Positions 1 through 11,149 of a DNA stretch of 64,000 bases are shown one piece after another. The stretch is from NCBI GenBank assembly GCA_949316235.1, contig OX438741.1, forward strand, positions 9,290,124-9,354,123. The letters run 5' to 3'. Each line of letters starts with the position of its first letter. Position 1 is the stretch's first letter. This DNA is from Oegoconia quadripuncta (taxonomy: Eukaryota; Arthropoda; Insecta; Lepidoptera; Autostichidae). Position numbers and translations under genes: made by a program. The notes beneath the pieces are model-generated. The model did not search any database. It saw nothing but the letters and a program-made list of their open reading frames with translations, and was not told where the DNA came from.

Positions 1-267
1 AGTTCACCTCAAAGTTTGGTTCTATTGCTACCACCTTCAAACATGGCAAAGAATGTTGTTTATAAGGAAGTACTTTAATAAATATAAACCAGAATTTTTC
101 AGAAAGGTCTTTTAATGGATCCCTGTCTTAATTCATTTACCTGGCAAAACACCAACATGGTTCCACATACCTGTTATCTGCCCAGGGTCTTTTCCTGTTT
201 GAGATAAACTCTATATGGTAATTTTTCTGCTGAATGTATTCCCGTGGGAAAGTAATAAAGTGTTGAT

Positions 268-312
268 TCATGTAGTCTACGCGGACGAAGTCGCGGGCAG
301 CTGCTAGTGAGA
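268..312 (+). mobile_element. Helitron-like 3' end fragment
   Basis: TACGCGGACGAAGTCGCGGG then GCTGCTAGT, the family end only. Confidence 0.5.
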
Positions 313-469
313 TTATAAAGATATATATATGGTACGGGAGTAAAAGACATGCTACCTAAAAACAAATTGTGTTTCCAATGTATCGTTCTGGGAATTAGAA
401 TATGATTACGAGTTGTCGTACAGAGAGACTAACGAATTTCCGCGATTTACATTTTATTGACAGTGAAAC

Positions 470-740
470 GGCCTGTTTGGTGTAGTGGTTAGAAACTCTG
501 CTGCTATACCAAAGGGCCGCGGGTTCGAATCCCGCTAGGGGCATATGTTTGTATGATGAATACGGACATGTGTACCCGAGTTATGGATGTTTTTCATTTA
601 TATATGTTTTAATTTACAAAAAAAAATGTATTTGTGTAGTGCATCAACCATCCGGTATCCACAACACAAGCCTAGTTGCCTAATGTGGAACTATATGGCG
701 CTGTCTGTACATGTCCATGGATATTTATATTTATATAAGA
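470..740 (+). mobile_element. SINE-A (tRNA-derived), full copy
   Basis: The head is tRNA-like: TGTAGTGGTTAGAAACTC resembles an A box and GGGTTCGAATCCCGC a B box with a good T-stem. The body reads TTTGTATGATGAATACGG, ACCCGAGTTATGGATGTTTT and CAACCATCCGGTATCCACAA, and the tail is TATGGCGCTGTCTG plus an AT-rich end. Here the CTCF-like core is mutated (ACTATATGGCGCT). The acceptor stem does not pair, and dispersed copies share the tail, so this is a SINE, not a tRNA gene. Confidence 0.9.
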
Positions 741-745
741 TCACC

Positions 746-1130
746 TTTGTACACATTTTCTAACTGAAATCTGTTTGTATTTCTTGTGCAGAAAGAAATT
801 ATTTACCTACTTTATGGCACAATAGAAGTATTTAAAATCCACAATAATTAACTATATATGCCGTTTACCTGAGACGTAAGTGCCAGGCCTAGTCCACCAA
901 ACCGAATGAAGTCTTGAAAAAAAAAAAATACAATCACCAGGGTTGCCGCAATTTTCTTGAGACGGTAAAACTATTCCATGGACCAGTAAACACAATGGCG
1001 GCTTTATCGTTACGAGTAATTTCTTCTAAACGCTATTAATTATCTGACTTCTGTAATTAACATAGGTATACTCGTATGTACATAATTTAAAAGTGATGCG
1101 ACTTTAGCTCTTTTCAGAACTCACTCCCAA
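746..1130. other. No feature seen
   Basis: AT-rich, without an ORF or repeat I can match. Confidence 0.5.
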
Positions 1131-1134
1131 ATCA

Positions 1135-1850
1135 AATCAAATCAAAATATTTTATTTATTTATATATTTTATTAATATTAATTTACATTTAAATTTACGG
1201 CTTATTCACAAAGCTGACGCCCCAGAGAAGAACGACCAAGAAACTCTTTTGCTCTTTTAAACAGATTATGGGTTACAATTTGTGATTTGATAATTATATG
1301 AATAATAAGACAGCTATGTTCATGCTTGCTTATCATTCAAATAGTCAGTGATTTTATAATAGCCTTTTGCTAATAATTTCTGTTTTATGATTGCTTTAAA
1401 TTTATTTAAAGGCAAATTTTGAATGTCTTCTGGAACCTTATTATAAAAGCGTATACATTGCCCTTTGAAGGATTTACTAACTTTGTGAATTCGGCTGATA
1501 TAAATAGATAACAGGTTCTTATTCCTTGTATTTACATCGTGCCTATCACTATTTTTAGCGAATAAGGTTATATTTCTTTTTGCATAAGTATAACAAATTC
1601 TCATAAATGTATTGAGAAGTCATTGTTAAGGTATTAATTTCCTTAAACTTATCTCTAAGAGACACTCTAGGTCCTAATTTATAAATGGCACGAATAACAC
1701 GCTTCTACAGAAAAGCATTTTCTTTTAAATTAGCTATTCTGACCTGATCTGCATGGGCATGTGTCGACATTTGCGTATAAAGAGTCAGGATTATAATTGC
1801 AGTCATAGTCCATGTTCAAACAATTTTTTTTACGAAAACCTTTTCTACCT
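1135..1850 (-). mobile_element. Jockey/CR1-like LINE, C-terminal fragment and 3' UTR
   Basis: On the minus strand the translation contains NTRNKNLLSIYISRI, CIRFYNKVPEDIQ and YYKITDYLNDK, the usual C-terminus of a common insect LINE. Upstream, in other frames, KLGPRVSLRDKFKEIN and TSQYIYENLLYL are readable, so at least one frameshift separates them near 1605. The 3' UTR ends in TTTGATTTGATTTG-type repeats at about 1132-1148. The copy is dead. Confidence 0.8.
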
Positions 1851-1861
1851 TTGTATCTCAC

Positions 1862-2135
1862 CAATAGCCTTACACCTCCCCACTGTTGGGCTACAGCCTC
1901 CTCTCACTGGGAGAGGCTATGGGCCATAACCCACCACGGGGGCCAGTGCGTATTGGTGGATTAGTATCAGACTACAGGCCACCTGGCAGTCAGTGTTTCT
2001 AAGGCCAACGACTTGGCTTAATGACTGCTTATATTGAAAACAACCGGGAGCGACTATTTAACGTGCCCTCCGAAGCACCATCCAAGGACGGACAAGGACA
2101 TTGCTTAACTTCTCTAATCGAAAACCAAAGTGTAC
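1862..2135 (-). mobile_element. 5S-rRNA-derived SINE (SINE3 type)
   Basis: On the minus strand the head GATTAGAGAAGTTAAGCAAT followed by CGTCCTTGGATGG resembles the internal control region of 5S rRNA (GAAATTAAGCAGCG ... GTACTTAGATGGG). Next comes CTTCGGAGGGCACGTTAAAT, a body, and a tail GCCCAACAGTGGGGAGGTG. 5S-headed SINEs are known in fish and insects. Confidence 0.7.
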
Positions 2136-2735
2136 CAAAGTGTAAATCGAGTACTATTCTTGTGTTATGCGATCTAAAGTACAAGAATTAAAGGTTTTTT
2201 CTTTAGTAATACAACGGTGTTCGAAAAATTGTATTTGTTTCAAGTCAGACTGTACCTATATTAATATTTGCTTTGTTACTGTTTAGTAGTTTCCATCATA
2301 ACCGTGGACATAGTTTAATTTTTAATGTTTTAGAATACAAGTGTTGTTAATAGAGTGCGACCAAATGCATAAAGATTTACAATCTTATCTTATCTTTTGG
2401 TATCCCTGTATTATTACCTTTATTCCATGCAGTAAAATTGTAGTTGTTTTCGTATGCAATATTAAATTGTGTTTAAAGTTCGTTTGCAAATTAACTTTTT
2501 TAAATCGACAGCCCTGACTGAATTTTAATATAGCCTAAAGTTTAAATCGACAGCCTCATATAATCATAGAGGAAATTTAAACTAAAAAGTTATCTTAATA
2601 GTTTTTATATATTTCTTGTAGAGTCCAGGAATTCTTTTCAAACCCCACAAGATCCCTACAGAATAATAAATTGAATAACATACAAGAAAAACAATGAAAT
2701 TATATATATCACTTAATTGGAATTCAGCCCTATAC
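2136..2735. other. AT-rich, short direct repeat only
   Basis: TTTAAATCGACAGCC occurs twice about 40 bp apart (near 2500 and 2542). Otherwise nothing. Confidence 0.5.
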
Positions 2736-2739
2736 ACAC

Positions 2740-2965
2740 CGTAGACCCGTCTAGATTGTTATCGACAACTGTCTAGTGCTGTGACACGGAGATTGTCGAT
2801 AAGCGTTCAGATTCCATCGATAGTCAGGTGACGAAAATTGAAAGTGGGCCGCTGATCGTGTGTCTGTAAAGAAACGTCAAAATAATGAAACAATACGATT
2901 AGCTGTCTCTGGTCGATTGGCCAACGTCACAATATATAAGTCACAGCCAATCTATTAGGATTAAT
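2740..2965 (+). promoter_or_regulatory. Promoter-like unique stretch
   Basis: GTCGATTGGCCAACGTCAC (inverted CCAAT, CRE-like ACGTCA) is followed about 5 bp later by TATATAAG at about 2934-2941. Upstream are ATTGTTATCGACAA and GATTGTCGATAAGCG, mirror copies of a TTATCGACAA-like motif. This could be a TATA promoter on the + strand; what it would drive is unclear, because a LINE fragment follows. Confidence 0.25.
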
Positions 2966-3039
2966 GGACAAAGAGGACGCTTTTAAAGGTTTATAATTAA
3001 ACCAAGACGATTTTATTATTACGCTTCTACTACAGATCT

Positions 3040-3295
3040 GCAGCCGCAACCGCTGAGAACCTCAATGGAGATTATGTTTGTGCTCCGTTTGGGGTGGAAA
3101 CCCTTGGGCCGTGGGGACCAGGCGCTCATTGTCTTCTTCGAGAGATATCTGAGCATCTGGTCGAAGCTTCCAATGATCGGAAGGCTGGGTTCTATTTCGC
3201 TCAGAGGTTAAGCCACGCCGTTCAAAGAGGAAATGAACTTAACCTCTTGGGGACCCTTCTAGTTCAGCAAGATCTGGGACAAACTTTTTTTTAAT
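3040..3295 (+). mobile_element. LINE C-terminal fragment (QRGN type)
   Basis: The frame reads CAPFGVETLGPWGPGAH, then ISEHLVEASNDRKAGFYFA and QRLSHAVQRGNELNLLGT. This F-E-T-x-G-x-W-G-P-A ... QR-S-A-QRGN block is the conserved C-terminus of a reverse-transcriptase family common in animal genomes. The rest of the protein is absent. Relatives lie at 47222 and about 50515. Confidence 0.65.
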
Positions 3296-3299
3296 TTGT

Positions 3300-3970
3300 A
3301 AATGTGTATGTGGGGGAAACGCGGGAGTTGCTAGAGACTCTGACGATGCCAGCCTGTCATGGTATAGGGTAACTCTGGAAATTGCGATATTATGTCCAGC
3401 CAATACAGGCAAATAGGATATCAGAATGACCCTAGGATTTAATAGAATGAGGTAATGGTCTGCCACTGATGGAACATGGGCCCGATAACCTTAAATCTTT
3501 AAGGTGGCAAATGCAGACCACTTACCTCCACATAAATCTTAATATTACATTTTGATCATGGAAACCCATATGCTTAACGGTGAAGAGTAAACTTGCTCCT
3601 CATCCAACTTGGCCCTCGCATCCAATCTATGGGACTCAGCCGGAGTAGTCTACAATCCCTCCTGCTTAAATTCCATGACCAACTTCTTATTAAGTAACGA
3701 CTCACCGGATTCTTCCAAGTGTCGGTGATAATGGTAACAGTTACTCACAGTCGTTGATGTGCTAAGTGGTGGTCCATCATCTCTTTTGACGGCTGGTGGC
3801 AAAGTTAATCCACGCCATATCCGCAAACCGCTCACCATGATAGGCATAAGACTTTCCAAATTATAAATTCTGTCGCTAATTTATCGCTATCTGTGACATG
3901 TATTTTTTTATTTCGGTTTTGTAAATATGTTCAAAATTTTAAGTTACATAATAATGCAATAAATAAATAC
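3300..3970. other. Unassigned, moderate GC
   Basis: Continuous after the QRGN LINE fragment. The overlapping ORFs on the minus strand show no domain. It may be further retroelement 3' sequence. Confidence 0.3.
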
Positions 3971-3975
3971 ATACA

Positions 3976-4034
3976 TATACGAGGGAAGGCCTATATCCCT
4001 GCAGTGGGATGTTTACGGGCTGATGATGATGATA
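3976..4034 (+). mobile_element. 3' tail fragment shared with SINE-D
   Basis: ATACGAGGGAAGGCCTATAT and GGGATGTTTACGGGCTGATG, ending in GATGATGAT. No head is present. Confidence 0.75.
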
Positions 4035-4542
4035 CATATACCTCAAACGCAAAAATGGGGATTATAAGTCTATGTCTGTCAGTGTGTGGCATTGTAGTGT
4101 CAAAACTACTGAACAGGTTTTAAGCGTATGTTGTCAAAGATGGTTCTTAACTAAGAAAAAAGGAAATCATTTCAGCGAAATCGATGATATTTTACTTTAA
4201 ATACTTTGTATACTTAGACGATAATATTGCGTTCTGTCTGTAGGGTTTTTAAATTTTTAATTTATGTTCGCCTTTATGAGCTTAAGTTGACGAGAGAAAA
4301 CCTTAGTCGATATCTAGACCTAGGTGTAATTTTGCAATGGCATCATATCTAGAACACTAGATTTTAGTGATTCAGATAATCTGAAACGCATTCTGGGCAT
4401 TCTAAAAAAATCAGTATTGTATCAAAAAGATTAGATAAATTAGTAGATAGAGTGAAAGTCATGTCTGTGATATTAGTAACCTAGGTATATTAGGTAGGTA
4501 CCTAAATCTTGATTTGATTGCAATCAAACAATTGAAGAAAGA

Positions 4543-4862
4543 GCGTCGGTGGCTCAGCGGTTAAGACGCGGTCTCCCAATTTGGGAGGTTCAGAATCGCT
4601 TCCCAAGCAGGCCATTACCAATGACTTTTTAAATTTAATTTAATTACTTATGGGTATTTATTACTTGTTCTTAAACTGTGAAGGAAAACATCGTGGGGAA
4701 ACCTGCTTGCCTGAAAAATAAAAAATCAAGGGTATGCGAAATCCCCAAACTGCATTGGGCCAGCGTGGTGTACTATGGCCCAGACTCCTTCATTATACGA
4801 GGGAAGGCCTATATCTCTGCAGTGAGATGTTTACGGGCTGGTGATGATGATGAATTGAAGAA
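4543..4862 (+). mobile_element. SINE-D (tRNA-derived) with a (GAT)n end
   Basis: Head GTCGGTGGCTCAGCGGTTAA with A-box-like TGGCTCAGCGG and B-box-like GGTTCAGAATCGC. The body has AACATCGTGGGGAAACCTGC and GCCAGCGTGGTGTACTATGG, and the end is ACGAGGGAAGGCCTATATCT then GATGATGATGA. The tail is shared with LINE-type 3' ends, as in SINEs mobilised by a LINE. Confidence 0.85.
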
Positions 4863-4927
4863 TACATACAGAAATGTATGAATTTGCAACATTTGCATAT
4901 AGATCCATATAGATATCAGATAGATTT

Positions 4928-5146
4928 GCTGTGTTCCGGTTGTAAGAGATAAGATAGCGATAAGGTCGCCTAATTTGTAGATTCTATAAGATATTTAAAT
5001 GTACCTTTGTTATTTAAACAATAAATAGTCAGTTGCCCAATTAAGGTGGTTCCGGGTCAGCAAGCTTCCACCTTCGGCCTCATCTTCACTTAACACCAGG
5101 TGTGATTGAGGTCAAGTGCTAACCCGTTGTGCACAAATAAAAGATG
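4928..5146 (+). mobile_element. SINE-C 3' part with an internal insertion
   Basis: GTTCCGGTTGTAAGAGATAA, then foreign sequence, then GGCCTCATCTTCACTTAACA and CTAACCCGTTGTGCACAAAT. Confidence 0.75.
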
Positions 5147-5224
5147 ATTGTTACATTTACATGTTCGACCGGGAAAAGATGGCAAGAACCAATAATTCAC
5201 GTACTTTTGAATGTGGGCATATAC

Positions 5225-5755
5225 ATCATCATCATATCAGTCGCAGGACGTCCACTGCTGAAGATAAACCTCCCCCATAGAATTCCAGAGCGACCGGTGG
5301 AAGCAGCGATTTCCCGTGACCTTTAACAGCTCGTCTATCCACCGCGTGAGTGTACGTCCTACGCTGCGATGCGTGCTTGGTCTCCACTCGAGAACTTTAA
5401 TGCCCCACCGGTGATCAGTTCTTCGAGCTATATATATCCTGCCCACTGCCACTTCAACTTGCTAATCCGTTGGGCTATGGCAGTGCCCTTCGTTCGTCTA
5501 TACGGATTTCTTAATTCCTGATTCGATCACTAGTGAAATGCCGAGCATCGCCCTCTCTATAGCTCGTTGCGTGACTTATATCTTTATTATGAGGCCCACA
5601 GTGAGACACCACGTTTCAGTACCATGACGTGATGATTTCATCACTGGCAACACACATTGGTTAAAGAATCGGCCAACTCAGTATTCAAGCACTGAGGTAT
5701 TTTGAACGAGAGGACGTTGCGCAGTTTCCCGAACTAGGTATCTGTAAGCTACTTA
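5225..5755 (-). mobile_element. RTE-type LINE, decayed C-terminal part
   Basis: The minus strand reads IARRTDHRWGIKVLEWRP, THRSVGRTLTRWIDELLKV and MGEVYLQQWTS, the conserved end of lepidopteran RTE-like endonuclease-reverse transcriptases. Upstream bits (FGKLRNVL-, MVLKRGVS-like) are out of frame. The 3' end lies near 5225 in GATGATGATG-like sequence. Confidence 0.75.
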
Positions 5756-6184
5756 ATTGAGGGTTTTTATCAAGAATTCCGCTAATAATTTTGCATATAT
5801 TTCTTGTAATTTTTATATTTTGAGTTTATTTTTATAGTTTCGTATGGAACATTAGAATATTGTGAAGCAATTAGTGATTGTGTGAACAAGTGATAGGATA
5901 TGGTAAATATTATAGGTATATTGCTTGACTGATCTTTCGTGTTCCCACATGAAGAAAATCTTCCGTAAGGTGTTATTACCAAATATGAATATTTAACTGA
6001 AGTTATTGGCAAATATGTCCTCCGAAAAGGCTCATAGGACGAAGATCATATTTGTTTGGTTAAAAAAAAAGGTGCTTATTACGTGCATTTTGCCTACCCT
6101 GATAGTGGGATAAGAACTGAAAGATAAAATCTATACGTTCGAAAAAATATTTCTGCATTTCCGAAAAATTGTGAAAAGCGTAAC

Positions 6185-6575
6185 TTAAATTTGAGATATA
6201 AGGACAAATTGGCTGCCCCTACGTTCAGACTAAGCAAAGTTAACACAGGAATTATGGGACACTGTATACGCTTTTATAACCTTATACCTGAGAATGTCAT
6301 TAAAAACAACAATAGCAAAAATGTGAACTACAAAATTAGTGACTATCTGAATGACAAACTTCGACTTCGAGAGTACTTCGACCAGCTCCCAAAAATTATA
6401 AAATTGTATATAATTGTAGAAAAACGTAGGTACAACAATGATTCTGCGGGTTTCTTGCGCCGCTTCTTTTACCACAGATGATTTCCCTTTCGAAGCGTTA
6501 GTAGCTTGAATATACTGACTGACAGATAATTGCAATAAGCGATATTATGTTATATGTCGAAATAAATGCTTGAAG
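6185..6575 (+). mobile_element. Same LINE family, C-terminal fragment
   Basis: The frame reads CIRFYNLIPENV and then YKISDYLNDK, with a deletion between the two blocks compared with the 1135 copy. It ends near GAAATAAATGCTTGAAGTTT, a typical 3' end. Confidence 0.8.
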
Positions 6576-6596
6576 TTTGAAACATATATTAAACAC

Positions 6597-6787
6597 TAGT
6601 TCTCCGACCGCTTCGACACCTGCGTTTATCGCGGAAATTTGTTTATCCCACGAGAACTACTAACTTTAGCGGGATAATTTTTTTTTACCTTTATACCAAA
6701 TTTCATCCAAATCTGTTCATTCGTTTCGCCGTGATTGAGCAACAAACAAATGAACAAACTTTCATGTTTATAATATTAGTTAGATCG
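6597..6787 (-). mobile_element. Helitron-like short element
   Basis: Inverted relative to the family start TCTAACTAATATTATAAA and GCGAAAGTTTGGATGTTTG. It shows GTTTATCCCACGAGAACTAC, ATTTCATCCAAATCTGTTCA and ATTCGTTTCGCCGTGATTGA. The family has a 5' TC start and a 3' CTAGT end after a GC-rich segment, as in Helitrons; the assignment is by recall. Confidence 0.7.
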
Positions 6788-7164
6788 TAAGATTGCCTCT
6801 TATAAGTACAGTCAACCGCATTTGTACACAAGTCATTTTGTACATTATATTAAAATATTAGTTTAAATACACATTATTTCTTATTCAGTACCTAATACAT
6901 ACGAATGACATCACTGAACATCATAGAATACGATTTATCGTGAAAATAATGATAAACTGGGCGATTTTCCTCTACGAAAAGATTGAGTTAGGAAAATTAT
7001 TGCTGAGTTATATGTAACTGACTCGAATAAAATGCTCCGTATGTATTCTATGGCTAACAAATTACTGAATTATTTAACCGACTCCGGAAAAAGTAGTTCT
7101 AATAGCAATTTATAAAGCATATTTCTTCTGAAAGCTTATTTTTATTTGTATCAATCTGTAATAG

Positions 7165-7378
7165 GTATATGCAATGCCTCCCTCTTCTTTCTCCACTCGT
7201 CCCGGTTTATGGTCGTCTAGGGCTAGTCGTTCTCAAAGGTATCCAGTTTGTCCCGCGATCTTTGTCGGGACCTACCACGCTGCCGTGTTGCTTCGGGTGA
7301 AGACCCACACTGTAGCCACAAATTTTGTTGGCATACGGCAGATGTCGCTTGCCCAATCCCATTTTAGCTTATAGTGAT
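7165..7378 (-). mobile_element. Possible LINE fragment
   Basis: A GC-richer block (GGTTTATGGTCGTCTAGGGC, CATACGGCAGATGTCGCTTG, CCCATTTTAGCTTA) of a kind I associate with lepidopteran LINE coding ends read on the minus strand. The + strand 66-codon ORF is not convincing. Confidence 0.35.
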
Positions 7379-7379
7379 A

Positions 7380-8285
7380 TACTTACATTTCTACGTAAAT
7401 TCTAAGTTGTATCTTATTACTGAAGGGGTTGCATTTAAGTTTATGGCGTATAAATATAATCGAAAGCCTTTCAAGAAGTTTAAATAAAAAAAAAAAGGAT
7501 TCGACTGTTTTTTTTTTTAATTAACTCCAATATAAATAGAAAAAGAAAGAATTTATAATAAATAGGGTTTTAGTATTATGCCTAAATATAAGGGGTATTC
7601 GGCAACAAGCCATTTTAATTTGGTATTCTTATTGGTATACCTCGGATTTTTTTGACACGTTTCTTGTGTTAATGGCGTCTTCGAACCTTGAAATTGATAT
7701 AAATTACTGTCAGATTTCATCGTAGGCAGTATTATTTCATAATTTTAGTAGATAGTAATAACGAATATAATACTCGTAAAACTAATATTTTCAATCAATA
7801 TTGTAATTTTTTCTTGTAGTTTTATATGAACGACATGCGAGCAATGACTAAAAAAAATGGTAGGTGATGGTTTTCCATTTATTCTCAGCAGTTCTGTTAC
7901 CTCTGTTTTACTTATTAAGAAAAGCGCGAAAAAGATTTGCATGCGCGACCTATCTATAGCATATAAATAAATGCGAATAGGTAAGTGAAGAATAAGATTG
8001 CTAACCAAGATTTGTAGGAAGAAAAGAGACAAAAACGTGTCATTAGTTTTAAATAAAAATTGGGATTAGACTCGCCTGCTTCCTTAAAGGGAAACTTCAT
8101 TTCAGATTTTAAGCATTTAGAACGAAATCATTAGGACCTATAAATTACTTGTAATTAAAATCTCTCTAAAATCACGTTTAATCACCGTTAACTGTCAACA
8201 AGAAATCTAAACAATAGCGTTTTAAGTCTTACAAAAAGAAAGAACATAACTATAAAAAAGTACGATTATTATTTTTTTCTAAATG
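7380..8285. other. AT-rich, no feature seen
   Basis: Low-complexity A and T runs near 7485-7520; a 95-codon minus ORF near 7745-8032 lacks any domain. Confidence 0.45.
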
Positions 8286-8289
8286 AATT

Positions 8290-8530
8290 AGTGGTGTGCC
8301 ATGTACCGTGGCGCACCGGGCGCGGCGACGCGTCGCAGTGCCGCCAACATTGACAGCTGTCAATCACATTCAATATGGCCGCCAAGCCGGTTCCGTTTGT
8401 ACGCGCTATCTCCGTCAAATCTTGATGCAGAGTTCAACGGGATAGTACCTATGAGGAAGTTAAAAATAAAACGGAATAATCAAAATAAACATAGCGAAGG
8501 CAGACAATTTACCACTCGTAATCGAATTTA
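8290..8530. promoter_or_regulatory. CpG-rich unique island upstream of the candidate first coding exon
   Basis: This block is much richer in GC and CpG than its surroundings (GGCGCACCGGGCGCGGCGAC at about 8310) and lies about 150-400 bp before the exon at 8677. It holds the palindrome TTGACAGCTGTCAA (8350-8363), whose TGACAGCTGTCA core is the TGIF/achintya-type homeodomain site, and AATATGGCCGCC, which contains the GCCAT core of Pho/YY1 inverted. A promoter or proximal enhancer is likely; the + strand ORF across it is probably chance. Confidence 0.45.
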
Positions 8531-8676
8531 GCGCGTAATGTACTAAAAAATCTCCAATTATGACCCAATCTAACAAGGAATCTAATATCTTTATTGCTTA
8601 AATGGTGGATCATATCATACTTGGGGATTTTGTAGCACTTCAAAATATTGCTTTATAAAGTTTCTTTTTGTTTCAG

Positions 8677-8856
8677 AATGCCACGTGAACAAACTAAACG
8701 TCGTCAGTGATGTGATTTATAATAATGTGCCGCGTCGTCTCGACGCAATATCTACGGACTGAACAAATTAAAAGTAAAAATCTGCTAGTTGTGTACCACA
8801 GTCGATAAATTTTAGACAAAGGTGTTTGTAAATATTTAAATAACGGACTGCCACGA
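8677..8856 (+). other. Sox15: Candidate 5' leader of the Sox exon, with three upstream ORFs
   Basis: This is the non-coding part of a candidate exon spanning 8677-8939. The exon is preceded directly by the acceptor TTTCTTTTTGTTTCAG (8661-8676), so an earlier, unidentified exon would be needed upstream. The leader has upstream ATGs at 8678 (10 codons), 8710 (ATG followed at once by TGA) and 8725 (27 codons, stop at 8806-8808). The last one is in the main frame, and its stop closes the main frame upstream of 8857. Upstream ORFs usually lower translation of the main ORF, so translational control is possible. The splice sites and ORFs are seen; that this is transcribed is inferred. Confidence 0.5.
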
Positions 8857-8939
8857 ATGAACACCCTCATGCTGACGACCGGTGGAGCAGTGGATGACCA
8901 ACCTTGTGTTGACAGCAACATGTCTTTCTCATCTTATAA
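8857..8939 (+). CDS. Sox15: Candidate first coding exon of a SoxF (Sox15-like) gene
   Basis: The frame is open from an ATG at 8857 to the strong donor GTGAGTATAA starting at 8940. It encodes 27 residues and ends in phase 2 (TAT AA|). Joined to the acceptor at 44694, the split codon becomes AAT (Asn), and the frame runs directly into the two Met codons and the HMG box of the exon at 44695. A chance in-phase join has roughly a one in three probability, so phase alone is weak support; the strength of both splice sites and the unique, repeat-free sequence add to it. Possible starts are at 8857, 8869 and 8920. The last has the best insect context (CAACATG) and would give only six residues before the junction (MSFSSY). 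The exon could instead be entirely leader, with translation starting at 44696. I cannot confirm conservation of this N-terminus. Confidence 0.5.
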
Positions 8940-10378
8940 GTGAGTATAATGTATTTACATTTTATGTTTTGAATTATGATGATGATTGATGGTGAATATT
9001 TTTGGCGCTTCGTTTATAGTCCCTTGCTAATCTTTTTAAAAAATCGGGACTTTTAGCAGATTTTATTTGTAAAGTCATAAAGGAACGAAGGCTACACTGT
9101 GACCAATAATTTTAATAATAAAAACTACATAATAAAAAAACACATAAAATAGACCTGTGTCCATAATATGTTCAAATCTGAATTCGTTTCATGTAAATGA
9201 AGTTAGCTACATAGCAGGCTAGAACTCTCAAAGGTCGGCAACGTTTTGGCAGTTCAAGTGGTATACTTACCAAGTGGACGGCATGTGACCACATCTCATC
9301 AGATGCTTCATGGGAGAGGTCAATTGTGGATGGTAGTAAAAGTTTATCAATAAAATATCAATGACATTCATTAGATATTCATCTCAATATTGATAAAGCC
9401 ATCCTTATATACTTATTAATTTTACAGAATTTCAGAGAAAATGTTTAACATTACACCATACCCTATTGGGGTATGTGGTCTGTGATCGAAAATATACTCG
9501 TAGTTACGTTTACTAGACGAGTCTCATGAGATTGCTCTTGAGGGAAATATATCAGTTTACTTAATATCTACCTTCATCTCAAGATAATATATTTTCTACA
9601 ATCTTTGTTAAGCTACACCTACGTAACATTATTCTTTTTTAATAGAAGATTTGCTTCGAGCAAGATCCAGAACTTGTTTCCATAAAATCGTGCAAATATG
9701 GATTTTCTTTTAAGTTGCAGTTTGTTTTGTCTCCTTGTTAAACGATCCATAAATGAATGCTTTACAACACTTTTTCTGTTGCAATTAATACGTGTTTCAT
9801 GCTATGAAGCCGATATGGGACCGTCAATGAAACGTAAAAAGGCATCATAAAGATAACTGTACGTCATCGAAACAGTAGAGCGGGATGAAGTCATTTGCCC
9901 AAAAAGTGCACCGCACATATTTTGCCCAAACGCATACAGAATTCAGATGGCAAGATTACTTATACTTGGAAATTGTCAACAGTTTTCAAGTCGTCAATCA
10001 TTAACGGTTTTAGTGGAATTTATTTAGTTTTTCATATGCCTAGTTGTCCAATTTAACTCAGGTTATATAGGGCTAGCAGGTTTATGGTAGTTACCCATTA
10101 TATTATTTATTATAAATGCGCTTAGTATTAAGTCTCATATTTTTAAGTCGCTCAAGGCAAAACTTTATTTGCGGTTTGACAGTAAATTCAAGTTTATTGC
10201 GTACCACATAAACCCGAGTCGCATGCGCGACATCGAGTCCATAAACTTAGAATTGCATTGCAAAAAAGCTGATGTTGTGGAGTCGTAGGTTGTAAGAGTT
10301 ACGTAACGTATTAGTTTCATAATCTAAGTATCTATGTAATAAACAGAACAATTACTGTAAACAAAAACCCGTTGACCA

Positions 10379-10620
10379 ATGAATTCGTCAGGCGGTTGCA
10401 GTCCTCAATCGGGCACCTTTCAATTTAAAAAAGAACCATACGCCATTTCATGTCAATTTTTGAATTATTCATCGTGCGAATGCTCGGGCGCATCGATTGA
10501 TGCAAACAAAAAGCGCGCGTTCGCTAATCTTCGCCCAGCTTCGGCTTGCGTCGGGCTTCCTCGGCGCAGTGTTGCCAACCGACGCATTTATTATTCAACT
10601 AGTTTTTGCAGTCACGCTGC
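10379..10620. promoter_or_regulatory. Unique CpG-rich island in the candidate intron 1
   Basis: It contains GCATCGATTGATGCAAAC, with a Hox/PBC-like TGAT-rich core in an inverted GCATC...GATGC, followed by AAAAAGCGCGCGTTCGC and CTTCGGCTTGCGTCGGGC. A 144-codon ORF crosses it on the + strand but shows no recognisable domain, so I do not call a gene. A conserved regulatory module is a reasonable guess. Confidence 0.35.
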
Positions 10621-11149
10621 GCAAGGACATATCAGGGAATGCATTTATTTGATAAATGATATTTTTTCAACACTCCCAAACTTAGAGATTTTTTTATGTA
10701 ATTTTTCGGTGTCAATATTGGGGCAAAGATTGGAGGGCTTTCTTTTGTTAATAATGTGTGAGCTTCATTCATGTCCATTCAATCAAATAAGAAAACATAA
10801 TGCTATGTCATGATACGTTCTCATAACAACGTTCTGAGAATTTGATCGCAGTTTAATTTTTATAAACTCTCAAATCGATTTGACAAGATTAACGAACTAT
10901 ACTGAGACAGTTTTTGTATTGCTTCATTCTAACTGGATAGTTTAAGGAATTGATAGGAATCTGGCGCGCGTAGTTATTTCTTAATGATTAATTTACTGAC
11001 ACAAAACTATTTTATAGAGTGCTAATATCCAGCTTAGGATATAATGTCATGCATGATTCATTGATTATGAATTTTATTCCAAATTTACTGTCATTGCCCG
11101 TCAGACCAATTACAAGCAAACTTGCGATGGTTTGAGTGCAGAAAAAATA

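Noticed and set aside
470..545. tRNA gene
   Set aside because: The T-arm is good, but the acceptor stem does not pair and the same head plus tail recurs at many sites; it is a SINE head. The same holds for 15628, 50160, 58620, 63850 and the SINE-B, -C and -D heads.
8301..8531. 76-codon gene on the + strand
   Set aside because: It lies in the CpG-rich island upstream of the exon; codon content looks non-coding in the second half and no family is recognised. It could be leader sequence.
10379..10813. 144-codon gene on the + strand
   Set aside because: There is no recognisable domain, composition shifts from CpG-rich to AT-rich within the frame, and there is no splice context. I kept it only as a CpG-rich island.
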